Shown: positions 1 to 8,740, numbered from the stretch's first letter. The stretch is 37,452 nt of DNA from Planctomycetaceae bacterium (GCA_024642205.1 JAHEBQ010000064.1:1-37452), one strand, 5' to 3'. Program-made: numbers and translations. The notes: generated by a model not told the origin, from the letters alone.

Positions 1-356
1 CAGATTCTGGCAACCGAGGTGGGGATGCGGGGCGAGGTGGTCGTGGTGGAAATCAACAACCAGGCGCTGGTGGACAACGGCCCGGAGGACGCCCGCCAGG
101 TGGTTTTGGCGGCGGCTTCGGTGGTCGAGGAGGGGGAAGCCGAGGGGGTTATGGTTCGGTTGTCTCCGCCGGTTCGGTATTGCTCGGGTTGACCCCCAGC
201 GCAGAATTGCTCGTATACGAGCCAAACGGGGACGAATTCAACGAAATTGCCCGCTACAAAGTTTCCGAAAACAAAACGTATGCTTATCCGATTCCGGTTG
301 GCAATCGGATCTTTGTCAAAGACGACGATTCACTGACTTTGTTGACCGTGAACTGA
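1..356 (+). CDS. C-terminal end of a PQQ-like beta-propeller protein (5' end outside window)
   Basis: An open frame runs from base 3 to a TGA at 354-356, with its start beyond the left edge. The first 45 or so residues are a low-complexity Gly/Arg/Pro/Gln linker (repeats such as GGRGG, PGGF, GGFGG). They are followed by a folded segment ending in ELLVYEPNGDEF, then YAYPIPVGNRIFVKDDDSLT. The pattern of a short strand, then YPIPVGNRIFVKD, is typical of the last blade of PQQ/BamB-like propeller proteins that planctomycetes secrete in number. The Gly-rich linker inserted just before the last blade is unusual. What the protein binds cannot be told from this fragment. The end is fixed by the terminator 59 bp downstream. 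Confidence 0.75.
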   Translation, partial: DSGNRGGDAGRGGRGGNQQPGAGGQRPGGRPPGGFGGGFGGRGGGSRGGYGSVVSAGSVLLGLTPSAELLVYEPNGDEFNEIARYKVSENKTYAYPIPVGNRIFVKDDDSLTLLTVN

Positions 357-414
357 TTTTGAAAATTGATCATCACGGCCGATTCTGGCTTTATTGAAGA
401 TTTGCAACCATGGG

Positions 415-441
415 GGCGGCCTTTACGGGCCGCCTTTTTTT
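415..441 (+). terminator. Rho-independent terminator of the propeller gene
   Basis: The stem is GGCGGCC (415-421) with GGCCGCC (428-434), loop TTTACG, followed by seven T (435-441). It lies 59 bp after the propeller stop codon. The T-run is only on the plus side, so it serves the plus-strand gene and not the sulfatase that arrives from the right. Confidence 0.85.
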
Positions 442-493
442 ACGGGCCGACTCTTCTCAACAAATGGGTTCGCAGACAAGCATTGCCAGAATA

Positions 494-615
494 AGTCGTC
501 GTCGATTATTTGACTTTGTTGTCCGTCCCAAGGAGCACGTTCAGCGTGCGATTCAGTCGTCGTCGATTATTTGACTTTGTTGTCCGTCCCAAGGAGCACG
601 TTCAGCGTGCGATTC
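494..615. repeat. Perfect 61-bp tandem duplication over a gene end
   Basis: Bases 494-554 and 555-615 are identical over 61 bp, and the copies abut directly. The right-hand copy carries the last 15 codons and the stop (567-569) of the minus-strand sulfatase gene. The left-hand copy is a spare duplicate of the same codons lying just beyond the stop. Because the copies are identical the event looks recent, or the copies are kept alike by recombination. The reading frame of the sulfatase is not changed. Confidence 0.95.
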
Positions 616-2456
616 GCGACTCGCGTGATATACTTGTTCGGTTGATTTGCAAGGCATTCTTGCATTTCCGGGATCAGGGGTCGCGCCAACTCTCCGGCTT
701 CACCGAGGACAATTGCGGCACGCAAGCGTCCCCATTCGTGATTGCTTTTCAATTCTTCTTTCAGGACTCCCAGCGCAGGCTCAGGCAACTCAAGCTTTAA
801 CATCGCTCGGGCGGCCGCAATCCGTACGCAGGGCGCCTCGTCCTCCAGTGCATGTCGAAGTTTCGCTTGTGCTGGGGCAGCCACTTCCGGCATATTGCCA
901 ATTCCAATCGCCGCCCAATAGCGAACCACGGCATCTTCATCTTCGAGCGCCCTGACAAGGTCGGTGAAATGCTCGGATCCCCCAACGGCCAGATTGGCAA
1001 CGTTGCGAATCCGCTTGACCAGGTCGGGCGGAGAGTTGAGCAGAATATTGTATCGCGCCGCGGTCTGCTTTTCTCGTCGCTGGATTTCGGATTCTGGGAT
1101 CAAGCCAATATCGCGGGTATCGAGTACCCACTGGAGGTGGACCTTTCTCATCTTGTCGAGAACCTGCTGGTAATTGATATCGGTCGCAAGATTGTCGATT
1201 TCGTGTGGATCGGACTGGAGATCGTAGAGTTCTTCCGGCGGTTTGGATTCTGCCATAAACAACGCGGCGGCAGCAGGTAGGTGGCCTTCCGCTTGGACGC
1301 GACGGAGCTCCTTCATGGTCGCCCCTTTTTCCGGCGTGTTCATGTATTGGTAATACGGCTTGAATGGCTCATAGTTGCGGATGTAACGAAAACGCTTGTC
1401 GCGAACGGCACGAATGATGTCGTATCGCTCGTCCATGCGATCACGTGCGCCGTAAACATAATCACGTTCGGCGGTCAGATCTTTTCCCAGAAAGGCACGA
1501 CCCTGGAAATAGTCAGGCAACCCCACCCCGGCGAGGTTCAAAACGGTCGGCGCAAAATCCAGACTGCTGACCAATTCGTCGTTGACGGTACCCGGCGTTC
1601 CTTGACCGGGCTGGCGAAACGACTCAGGTATTCGAACGACCAGCGGGATATGTGTTCCGGAATCGTAAAGCCAGCGTTTAGCCCGAGGCAATCCGACGCC
1701 ATGATCGGACCAAAACATGATGATGGTCTCCTCGTAAACGCCTTCTTCAACAAGTTCTTGAATCAGCCCGCCAGCCCAGACATCCATCGCGGTAATGAGT
1801 TCGTAGTTCCGTTTCCAGTCTTCTCGCACAATTGGCGTATCGGGATAATAGGGTGGCAAGGTCAGCTTTGTCGGATCCTGGCGCTGCTCCGCGGTCAGGT
1901 CTTTGGTGACCTGTTTGTATTTTGCTTCGCCTGCAATGCCGCTTTCATGACAACCGGTATAGTTGAACACAGCAAAAAACGGTTGCGCCTTGTCTTTGCG
2001 GTTTTTCCAGTGCGCCTGGTCGCTGGACTCATCCCATACATCGTCCGGCGTCTTGAATTGATAATCCTGCTTGCTGTTGTTGGTACAGTAATACCCCGCG
2101 TCTCGCAAATACTTCGGGAACGGCTTTACGAAATCGGGGAGTTTCGCGTCGCATCGCATGTGGTGAGTGCCAAGGGTTGATTGGTAAATCCCTGTAATAA
2201 TCGCGGATCGGCACGGAGCACAAACGCCAGCGGTGGTATACACATTTGAATAGCGTACACCTTGTTCCGCCAGGGAATCAATGTTGGGAGTGATCGCGTC
2301 TTGGTCGCCGTAACATCCGATGTGGGGACTGATGTCTTCGCAGGAAATCCAAATGATGTTTGGCTTGATCGCGGGCGGGTTCACGACAGGATTCTCGGCG
2401 AACACTGAACCTATCGAACAAAGGGTCAACAGTATTGTGAGGATTGACTTTGCCAT
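567..2456 (-). CDS. Secreted sulfatase with C-terminal HEAT repeats
   Basis: This is a 629-residue type I (formylglycine) sulfatase. Residues 1-20 are a signal peptide ending SVFA before ENP, so the enzyme is exported. The metal-binding start of the fold is WISCED (36-41). CAPCR at 79-83 is the CxPxR sequence whose first Cys is converted to formylglycine. Later motifs are WSDHG and an RAKRWLYDSGTH segment. About the last 150 residues are Ala/Leu-rich helical repeats of HEAT or PBS-lyase type (for example DEDAVVRYWAAIGIG), an addition to the core fold that may mediate contacts. A longer frame extends to 2681, but the ATG at 2454-2456 starts the signal peptide and is preferred. The substrate is unknown; in planctomycetes such enzymes often act on sulfated algal polysaccharides. 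The gene is divergent from the propeller gene at 2694. Confidence 0.92.
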   Translation of the reverse strand: MAKSILTILLTLCSIGSVFAENPVVNPPAIKPNIIWISCEDISPHIGCYGDQDAITPNIDSLAEQGVRYSNVYTTAGVCAPCRSAIITGIYQSTLGTHHMRCDAKLPDFVKPFPKYLRDAGYYCTNNSKQDYQFKTPDDVWDESSDQAHWKNRKDKAQPFFAVFNYTGCHESGIAGEAKYKQVTKDLTAEQRQDPTKLTLPPYYPDTPIVREDWKRNYELITAMDVWAGGLIQELVEEGVYEETIIMFWSDHGVGLPRAKRWLYDSGTHIPLVVRIPESFRQPGQGTPGTVNDELVSSLDFAPTVLNLAGVGLPDYFQGRAFLGKDLTAERDYVYGARDRMDERYDIIRAVRDKRFRYIRNYEPFKPYYQYMNTPEKGATMKELRRVQAEGHLPAAAALFMAESKPPEELYDLQSDPHEIDNLATDINYQQVLDKMRKVHLQWVLDTRDIGLIPESEIQRREKQTAARYNILLNSPPDLVKRIRNVANLAVGGSEHFTDLVRALEDEDAVVRYWAAIGIGNMPEVAAPAQAKLRHALEDEAPCVRIAAARAMLKLELPEPALGVLKEELKSNHEWGRLRAAIVLGEAGELARPLIPEMQECLANQPNKYITRVANRTLNVLLGTDNKVK

Positions 2457-2693
2457 TTTCTGGGTCCCTGATTGATGGTACTTGGCTGGGCCGGAGATAA
2501 GTGTGTTCTCAGACGTCTGTTCAGGCGCGTGCCGGGTCGCGGACTTACACGTCGCGAATTGCTTCGTGGGCCAGGCTTCCCGGTTTCCACCCGTCGCTTC
2601 GTCAGTCTGGATGCCGAACCTACGCGATGTTATTCTGATTCCCAGTTTACAGGACGACATTTCCCCGGGACACAGGTTCAACCGGTATCGAGA

Positions 2694-4010
2694 ATGATTG
2701 TGATGAAATCAGGCGACACTCGTTTTCCGAAACACTGTATCATGATCATCGCGGTAGGTTTGTCGGCTCAAATTAGCCGAGCGACGGCCTTCGTCCAGGA
2801 TGAACCGCCCTGGGTCCCGAATCGGGATCAGTACACGGTTGAGCAATTGACGTTTGGCCCAGGAAACCACCTGTTTGGATACATTGGCCATGCGGGTACG
2901 ATTCCCTGGAACGACAGCGGAAGGTATATCCTGGGCCTGCGGTCGGATTTTCAAGACCATATGCCGACGCTGGAAGAACCGGCAGAAATCCTCCTGCTGG
3001 ACACGCAGGATGGCTATCGGGCCAGAAAAATTGCCGAAACGAGAGGCTGGAACCTCCAACAGGGATCAATGTTGTACTGGAACCCGGAAGCACCAGAGAC
3101 CCAGTTTTTCTTTAACGATCGCGATCCCAAGACCGGCGAAATGTTTACGGTTCTGTTTGACATCTCAAAATCGGACAACGGCCAACGCGTTCGCGAGTTC
3201 CGTTTTCCCGGTTCGTCCGTTGGCAATAGCGGCGTTAAACAAACTGGAGGCGAATTCCTGGCGATCAACTATGGCCGGTTGGCACGGTTGCGACTGGTAA
3301 CCGGGATCGCCGGGCTCAAGGACTGGAGCGAATCAGAAAACGCACCCGATAACGACGGAGTTTTCAAAATCGCGGTCGCAACCGGCGAACGAACCCTGTT
3401 GGTTTCGTACCGGCAACTTCGGGACGCGGTCAATGATGTTCCCGATATTGAAAACTACGCACTATTCATCAATCATACGCTCTGGAACCGAAGTGGCGAG
3501 CGGATCTCATTTTACCTGCGGTCCAATTTTCGAAGTAAGCTGCCGAAAGTGGATATTCCATTTACGATCAATTCCGACGGTACGGGATTGACCCGTCACC
3601 CCTATCTTGGTGGGCATCCGGAATGGGATGAAGGTGATGTGATGATTTGCGCCGACGACCGGAACCAGCTTCGCTACGACACTGTGCAGAAAAAGATTGT
3701 CGGGAAGATTGGAGATTCCTCCACGTTTGTTGACCCGGGCGGGGATATCGCGATGTCGCCGGCTCACACCTGGTTCATCAATGGTCACAAGATCAAGCCG
3801 CAAAAACAGACATTTTTTACGTTCTATCACCTGTCCCAACATCGTGTGATTCGAACGGAAGGGTTTCCGATTGGCGAGTTCACTTCAGGCGAACTTCGAA
3901 TCGATCCGGCTCCTTGCTGGAACCGAAGCGGCGATCAAATCCTGTTTGGAGCCTACGACCCGAAGTCAGATACGAGACAACTATTCTTGCTTCGTATCAA
4001 GACGCCGTGA
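2694..4010 (+). CDS. Secreted TolB/WD40-like beta-propeller protein
   Basis: The protein has 438 residues from the ATG at 2694; a second ATG at 2703 is equally possible. The open frame extends left to 2472 but overlaps the divergent sulfatase promoter region and reads as non-coding there. A hydrophobic stretch near residues 14-30 (CIMIIAVGLSAQISRATA) looks like a signal peptide. The rest is a run of propeller-type strands. Examples are DSGRYILGLRSD, EILLLDTQDGY, MLYWNPEAPETQFFFNDRD, HPEWDEGDVM and CWNRSGDQILFGAYDP near the end. The layout recalls TolB and oligogalacturonate-lyase-type propellers, but I cannot identify catalytic residues and do not assign an activity. It shares an intergenic region of about 240 bp with the sulfatase, so the two may be co-regulated. 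Confidence 0.8.
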   Translation: MIVMKSGDTRFPKHCIMIIAVGLSAQISRATAFVQDEPPWVPNRDQYTVEQLTFGPGNHLFGYIGHAGTIPWNDSGRYILGLRSDFQDHMPTLEEPAEILLLDTQDGYRARKIAETRGWNLQQGSMLYWNPEAPETQFFFNDRDPKTGEMFTVLFDISKSDNGQRVREFRFPGSSVGNSGVKQTGGEFLAINYGRLARLRLVTGIAGLKDWSESENAPDNDGVFKIAVATGERTLLVSYRQLRDAVNDVPDIENYALFINHTLWNRSGERISFYLRSNFRSKLPKVDIPFTINSDGTGLTRHPYLGGHPEWDEGDVMICADDRNQLRYDTVQKKIVGKIGDSSTFVDPGGDIAMSPAHTWFINGHKIKPQKQTFFTFYHLSQHRVIRTEGFPIGEFTSGELRIDPAPCWNRSGDQILFGAYDPKSDTRQLFLLRIKTP

Positions 4011-5188
4011 AAAGACCCGGCGCTTCTCTCCGGCCACAATCCAAACGTTGACCCGGAGCCAACGGGTGCAATGGATCCTGATTCCGTGATAGATGCGACA
4101 ATCGAATCTGTAATTCGATGCCGAGCTCCACTTTGCGTGAAGAACCCAGATGCTTGAGCATTTCCACTGAATGCTGAAAATACTGCGGAGTCAGAACCAA
4201 AGGTGACGAGCGCGGTCGACGTGAGGTCATCAGGCGGGTTCGAGGTGAACCAATCGTTTTTCCAGGTCTACGGTGAATTAGCCAGCGGTAGCCCCGAATC
4301 AGCTTGGCCCTGCGACCACAATTTGGCCTTTTCTCCAATGATGGCTCGAATCCTGCACGGCAAGGGGCCCCCTCTGTGGCGCGGGAAATGTTCTTGACCC
4401 CAAATTGCATGTTTGCCCTGTAAGACTGGGCGTTTCCGGGTTGGACGCTGCAAATGCGCTTGGGCGACTGAAAATTCCGGGTTGAGCGTGCCGTCGTTGC
4501 TCCCCAAACGGAACGGGTCCGCCGTTTCTTTTACGACTCGACTCAATAATCCAACCCCATGCGTCACCGCGTCGGGTCAACCGGAAACTGCTCCTTCGTC
4601 AAGAATTTCATTCGTAATCAGAGCGCCATGTCCGACATGATCAAAATCGAACCAGTCGTGGCCTTCGTACCAAGCGTCCGAGTCGGATATGATGAACGTG
4701 TGCCATAATGACCAAGGGGTCAACCGATGCTTCCCAATTTTACTGCGTCACGAGCTTGTCCGCCGTTGCGAAGGCCCCCCATCAACCTCTAACTAAACCG
4801 CTCGTTTGTTCGTCTCTGGGTGTGTATTGTGTCTTGGCAGAAGTACAACCCACTACGAATCGTCACCGTATTTCCTTGGCCGATAGCGAGAAAACACTGG
4901 TCGGCGATTGGAAGAAAGACATCACCCGTGCCATTGGGAAATCGATTGGAGCGGCGTCTGGATTGGTTATTTGAAGCCGACCACAGGATTTCCGTTTCCT
5001 CCGATTCCATTCGCATTCAAATCGACTCAAAACTTGATTGACTGCATCTGGCCGCAGGAAATGTCATTTGCCATTTTTCATTTTTCCCGTCGATGCGGGA
5101 AGGACGCAGCCCGGTCCCGTTGACCTTTCTTCGACAGGAGGTCCAATGTTGTCTCACGAATTCGTTTTGCTCGAAGACGAGGCAGTAA
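4011..5188. other. 1.2-kb stretch without a convincing gene
   Basis: No reading frame here has both a credible start and sustained protein-like composition. Frames on both strands are short and rich in Arg, Pro, Ser and Cys. One minus-strand stretch, about 4577-4758, reads as a plausible protein tail (FIISDSDAWYEGHDWFDFDH, then a stop soon after), but it has no start and no partner frame. It may be a gene remnant. A small hairpin, ACCCG-N7-CGGGT, follows the propeller gene but lacks a T-run. I see no repeats or RNA genes. Confidence 0.5.
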
Positions 5189-5557
5189 ATGGAAACCGAT
5201 GATCCCGGCGGCGAACGGGTGGCTGCACCAATGACAATGCGCCAGGCTCAGGAAATCGTTGACCAATGGATCAAGAACCTGGGTGTCCGTTATTTTTCCG
5301 AATTGACCAACCTGGCCCAGCTGGTTGAAGAAGTCGGCGAACTCTCCCGGATCATCTCGCGAACCTATGGAGAGCAGAGTTTCAAAGACTCGGATCGGGA
5401 ATCATCCATGGAAGACGAACTTGCCGACGTTTTGTTTGTGATAATTTGCCTGGCCAATCAAACAGGTGTCGACTTGGCGACAGCTCTAAGCAAAAATCTA
5501 AAGAAGAAGACCAACCGGGATCGGGACCGGCACAGGAAAAACCCCAAACTTCAATGA
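5189..5557 (+). CDS. MazG-like nucleotide pyrophosphohydrolase
   Basis: This 122-residue protein has the all-alpha NTP pyrophosphatase signature: LVEEVGELSR (EExxE) followed after about 30 residues by MEDELADVLF (ExxD). These acidic residues bind the magnesium ions that activate water for cleavage of a nucleoside triphosphate to the monophosphate and pyrophosphate. The length fits the short single-domain MazG/YpjD group rather than the double-domain MazG enzyme. The C-terminus is a charged Lys/Arg/Asp tail. The start could also be the ATG at 5231, which removes 14 poorly structured residues. It lies 61 bp upstream of queD on the same strand, probably in one transcript, so a house-cleaning role on nucleotides is likely. 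The substrate is not known. Confidence 0.88.
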   Translation: METDDPGGERVAAPMTMRQAQEIVDQWIKNLGVRYFSELTNLAQLVEEVGELSRIISRTYGEQSFKDSDRESSMEDELADVLFVIICLANQTGVDLATALSKNLKKKTNRDRDRHRKNPKLQ

Positions 5558-5618
5558 CGACGGCCGAGTTAGGCGAATGCCTCGTTTCCGCAACAATCCA
5601 TTTTTGAAATAGTCGATC

Positions 5619-6113
5619 ATGAGTATCACGGTAATGCGGCAAGTCAAATTCTGTGCCGGGCATCGCCTTTTGGGTCACGAAGGCAAATGTGCTAATCTTC
5701 ACGGCCACAACTATCTGATCCAGTTTTTCGTCACCGGCAACGAAATCGACGAACTTGGTCGGGTCGTTGATTTTGGTGTGATCAACAAACTTTTTAAAGG
5801 CTGGATTGACGACCATTGGGACCATGGTTTTATCGTCTGGGATACGGATGAAAATGCACTTGGTGCATTGGAGCAGGTTCGCCCCAACAAGATCTACCGC
5901 TTGCCCTACAACCCGACTGCCGAAAATATGGCCCGGTATCTGTTGGACGAAATCGGACCGACGCTGATCGCCACGATCAAAGGCTACGACTTGCGACTGA
6001 CCAAGGTTATTGTCTGGGAAACGGAAAACGCATTTGCCGAAGTGACCGTCGACGCCAGCCGCAATCAAGCCGACGCGATGTTGCGTCAGGTCCAACGCGC
6101 GAATCTGAATTGA
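5619..6113 (+). CDS. queD: 6-carboxytetrahydropterin synthase (QueD / PTPS family)
   Basis: The 164-residue protein matches the PTPS/QueD fold from end to end. QueD turns 7,8-dihydroneopterin triphosphate into 6-carboxy-5,6,7,8-tetrahydropterin, the second step to queuosine and other deazapurines. Visible residues are the zinc ligands H15 (CAGHR), H28 and H30 (HGHN), and the catalytic Cys C24 in KCANLHGHNY. The conserved VVDFG, the catalytic DH pair in HWDHG (68-69), the PTAEN substrate loop and a final WETENAFAE Glu are also present. The KCxxxHGH arrangement points to QueD rather than animal-type PTPS. No queC, queE or queF lies in the window, and no preQ1 riboswitch is evident upstream. It follows the MazG-like gene and precedes a Nudix-type gene. 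Confidence 0.92.
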   Translation: MSITVMRQVKFCAGHRLLGHEGKCANLHGHNYLIQFFVTGNEIDELGRVVDFGVINKLFKGWIDDHWDHGFIVWDTDENALGALEQVRPNKIYRLPYNPTAENMARYLLDEIGPTLIATIKGYDLRLTKVIVWETENAFAEVTVDASRNQADAMLRQVQRANLN

Positions 6114-6292
6114 CCGATGGCGCCCGCCTCCCATTGTGTTTTCTCCTGTTTGTGATCGACGGGACATGCAACCCACCGGCAGTGGTCAATCGACGTTGAT
6201 TCACCTAAACTGTGGGGCAACGGTGTTGGTTCGACCTGGCAGCAATGGGCGCCACTTTGCCCGCCAAACAATGGAATTGGAAGGAAAACAAG

Positions 6293-6904
6293 ATGTCGAT
6301 AGTGACCACGGAACAAGTCATGGTTGTCAAAACGGAACTGTTTCACGAGTGCGGCTACTTTCAGGGTTTTTGCTCCGAAACAGAGAAGTACCTTGAGACG
6401 TTGTTGGATCAAAACAACACGCAGTATCTTCCCCGCAACAACATGGAAGCGGACCCCGGATTCAAACAACTCATCCCCTACTGTATTTTCCAGCATGTTG
6501 ACGCCGCCGGCCAGCCACATGTCTTTCAATACAAACGTGGCAAGGGTGGCGGAGAAGCCAGATTAAGAGCCAAGAAAAGCGTCGGAATCGGCGGACACAT
6601 TTCATCACTTGATGCCCATGATGATTCACCCTACGAACTTGGCATGAAGCGCGAACTCGACGAAGAAATCATCATTGGGACTCCGTATACTCAAAAACTG
6701 GCGGGCCTGATCAACGACGATGAAAACGACGTCGGTAAAGTGCACCTGGGAATAGTCCACCTGTTCCTGGTTGAGCAACCGAACGTGAAGTCACGTGAGA
6801 CCGAAATTGAGGACGCCGGATTTGTGCCGCTGACGGAAATCATGGCCGATCTCGAAGGCTTCGAAACCTGGTCAAAAATCTGTTTAACAAGTCTGTTTGG
6901 ATAG
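6293..6904 (+). CDS. Nudix-type hydrolase-like protein
   Basis: The protein has 203 residues from the ATG at 6293, preceded by AAGGA about 8 bases upstream; the open frame goes further left to 6212 without a site. Its central part reads KKSVGIGGHISSLD, then YELGMKRELDEEI. This is a variant of the Nudix box (GG...RELxEE), with the final EE pair that would bind magnesium. A long N-terminal part (residues 1-60) with LPRNNMEADPGFKQLIPYC precedes it, and C-terminal strands (GKVHLGIVHLFLV) complete a Nudix-like fold. The spacing between the GG and REL parts is slightly longer than the classical box, so activity on a nucleoside diphosphate derivative is inferred only. It sits 179 bp after queD. Confidence 0.78.
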   Translation: MSIVTTEQVMVVKTELFHECGYFQGFCSETEKYLETLLDQNNTQYLPRNNMEADPGFKQLIPYCIFQHVDAAGQPHVFQYKRGKGGGEARLRAKKSVGIGGHISSLDAHDDSPYELGMKRELDEEIIIGTPYTQKLAGLINDDENDVGKVHLGIVHLFLVEQPNVKSRETEIEDAGFVPLTEIMADLEGFETWSKICLTSLFG

Positions 6905-7184
6905 CCCGGAATGGGTGATCGTTGTTCTCGGTCAACTGTCGACCTGCGAATCGACCACGAAATTGTCAGTTCGGAACGCGCATGTCAAACTCCGCGATGG
7001 CGATTTCGCCGAATTCTGTTGAAAATTGAACCCGGATCGAAGGAATAAAATGGCTCATTTGTCATAAACAGCCAGCTTTACCGGAAAACCTCTGGACAAT
7101 TAAACGCAGGTTACAAAAAATGACGAATGGAGACATAATGTTCCCCAACCAAGACTTTGTACCAATTCTGGAGATATAGATCGA

Positions 7185-7517
7185 ATGAGTGTTACGGTAA
7201 CGGATAAAGCCGCAAAAGAAGTTGAGCGATTCATTCAAGAGGGCGAGTACGACGAAAACGCAGTTCTTCGCATCTCGGTCTCTGGCGGTGGTTGCTCCGG
7301 TTTCAACTATGGGTTGAACATCGCGTCGGATTATGACGAAACGAAAGACAACAAAACCATTCAACATGGGATCGCTGTCGTCGTCGACAAGAAAAGCGAT
7401 CTTTTTCTCGATGGTACGGTGGTCGATTATTACGAAGGTATCGAACAGCGTGGATTCCAATTCCACAACCCAAATGCCAAGAAAACCTGTGGTTGTGGAA
7501 ATTCCTTCAGCACCTAA
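7185..7517 (+). CDS. erpA: A-type iron-sulfur cluster carrier (IscA/ErpA/SufA family)
   Basis: The protein has 110 residues, the usual length of the HesB/IscA/ErpA family. It carries the three invariant cysteines: C37 in GGGCSGF and C102/C104 in TCGCGNSF. These bind iron or a 2Fe-2S or 4Fe-4S cluster in transit to apoproteins in the cytoplasm. GGAG lies about 12 bases before the ATG. No isc or suf operon is nearby, which favours an ErpA-like stand-alone carrier, but the sequence alone does not separate IscA, SufA and ErpA. It ends just before a strong terminator, and the region 6905-7184 before it shows no gene. Confidence 0.93.
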   Translation: MSVTVTDKAAKEVERFIQEGEYDENAVLRISVSGGGCSGFNYGLNIASDYDETKDNKTIQHGIAVVVDKKSDLFLDGTVVDYYEGIEQRGFQFHNPNAKKTCGCGNSFST

Positions 7518-7549
7518 ACAGTTCTGAGAACTCCAAGCAACATTCGAAG

Positions 7550-7577
7550 CGACTGGGACGTCCCAGTCGTTTTTTTT
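7550..7577 (+). terminator. Rho-independent terminator of the iron-sulfur carrier gene
   Basis: The perfect palindrome CGACTGGGACGTCCCAGTCG (7550-7569) is followed by eight T (7570-7577). It lies 32 bp after the stop at 7517. Confidence 0.93.
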
Positions 7578-7755
7578 GTGTTTTCAATTGGGTTTGCTTC
7601 GTGAACCGGGGCAACGGTGAGTCAATTCCCAGTTGCTACGAACCACCGCTGGACAAGGGACGATCGCGCGCAAACGTGCCCGATTGGAGAATGGGGACGG
7701 AAAAACTGGAGCCGCTGATTCGATGTCACCTGCTTCGCGGCCAATTAAATCCGTT

Positions 7756-8655
7756 TTATCCAACCAGATCCAAAAGCTCCTTGACCGTTTGTTCCAGCCG
7801 TTCCTGACCGCCAAACGTCATGCCCAAGGCTTTGATCTTCGAAGAATCAATTTCATGCCTCGGACGTTTTTGGTCGCCAATAATCTCGCTTTGGCTCCCG
7901 CAAATTCGTTTGGCGATCGACGCAACATCAAACTCGGAGATGTAGCGGTCATAGCATGAGTAAGCCTGTCCTGTGATCCCCTCGACATCGAGCAATAATC
8001 GAATCGCTTTCGCCACGTCTCCGACGTGGACCTCTTTTCCGCCCCCACGGACTTCGACTGGGTCTCCATCCGAAATCGCGCGAATCAGTTTGAACCACTT
8101 CGACTTTTCCAGCGGTCGAGTCACTCCGTAAATCCCGGTAGGACGAATCGCACAGATCGGAAACCCGTTGCCGAAGCCGTAGCTATGCACAAACTTCTCG
8201 ATCGCGGCCTTGTGAGCTCCATAGTGACTGTCGGACCATAGCGGATGAGTTTCATCCAGCGGACGGTCGTCGAGAATATGGTCGTGAACGGCACAGGTCG
8301 AAACAAACACGAAGCGTTTCACCCCGGCGGAAATGGCCGCCTCGATCAGCTGAAGGGTACCCAGAATATTGACCCGGGCGTACTCCACAACATCCGCTTC
8401 GTTGGCTTGAAACGACATACCCGAACGCCACAACCCCGAATGCACTACTGCCTCACATCCTTCAACCAGTGCTTTGGCAGATTCAACGTTGGTAAGTGCA
8501 CCAGGGATCCACTCGATGAATTCGCCCAATGAGTCCAACGGGCCAAGATCCGATTCTTCGCGGTGCCAACACTTCAGCAGGTTGCCTGACTCGACCAACT
8601 GCGAAGCTAATTCCCGCCCGACAAATCCCGTTGCCCCGGTAACCGCAACTTTCAT
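7756..8655 (-). CDS. NAD(P)-dependent epimerase/dehydratase (extended SDR)
   Basis: This is a 299-residue extended short-chain dehydrogenase. The Rossmann motif GATGFVG (7-13) binds NAD(P). A VSTCAVH segment (118-124) supplies the Ser/Thr of the active site, and Y145-x3-K149 (YGAHK) is the catalytic pair. RPTGIYG at the substrate side is typical of the 3-beta-hydroxysteroid-dehydrogenase-like and sugar-epimerase branches. The ATG is preceded by a perfect GAGGAG ribosome site 6 bases away. It stands alone: the upstream FKBP gene has its own terminator and the facing iron-sulfur gene ends convergently. The substrate is unknown. Confidence 0.9.
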   Translation of the reverse strand: MKVAVTGATGFVGRELASQLVESGNLLKCWHREESDLGPLDSLGEFIEWIPGALTNVESAKALVEGCEAVVHSGLWRSGMSFQANEADVVEYARVNILGTLQLIEAAISAGVKRFVFVSTCAVHDHILDDRPLDETHPLWSDSHYGAHKAAIEKFVHSYGFGNGFPICAIRPTGIYGVTRPLEKSKWFKLIRAISDGDPVEVRGGGKEVHVGDVAKAIRLLLDVEGITGQAYSCYDRYISEFDVASIAKRICGSQSEIIGDQKRPRHEIDSSKIKALGMTFGGQERLEQTVKELLDLVG

Positions 8656-8707
8656 TTGTTCTCCTCGAATTCAGCAAATACCGGCAACAACGAGTCCCGA
8701 TCCGAAC

Positions 8708-8740
8708 AAAAAAATCCTGCAACGTCGAAGTTACAGGATT
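8708..8740 (-). terminator. Rho-independent terminator of the FKBP gene
   Basis: On the minus strand the stem is AATCCTGTAAC paired with GTTGCAGGATT (one G-T pair), 8740-8730 with 8723-8713. It continues into a run of seven T (8714-8708). It is 131 bp after the FKBP stop at 8871. Confidence 0.85.

Noticed and set aside
1281..2180. Plus-strand 299-codon frame across the first sulfatase
   Set aside because: It is the antisense shadow of the sulfatase, which has the CxPxR motif, signal peptide and metal residues. The plus-strand frame has no family features.
2160..2180. TTGGCAC on the minus strand within the sulfatase gene
   Set aside because: No -12 element at the right distance and it is within coding sequence far from any start.
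3271..3290. TTGGCACG-like match inside the propeller gene
   Set aside because: GGTTGGCACGGTTGCGACTGG lacks GC at the right spacing for a sigma-54 -12 element and lies inside a coding region.
7111..7179. Possible promoter and 19-codon leader peptide before the iron-sulfur carrier gene
   Set aside because: CATAAT at the -10 place is acceptable, but the -35 (TTACAA) matches poorly, and a 19-codon frame is expected by chance.
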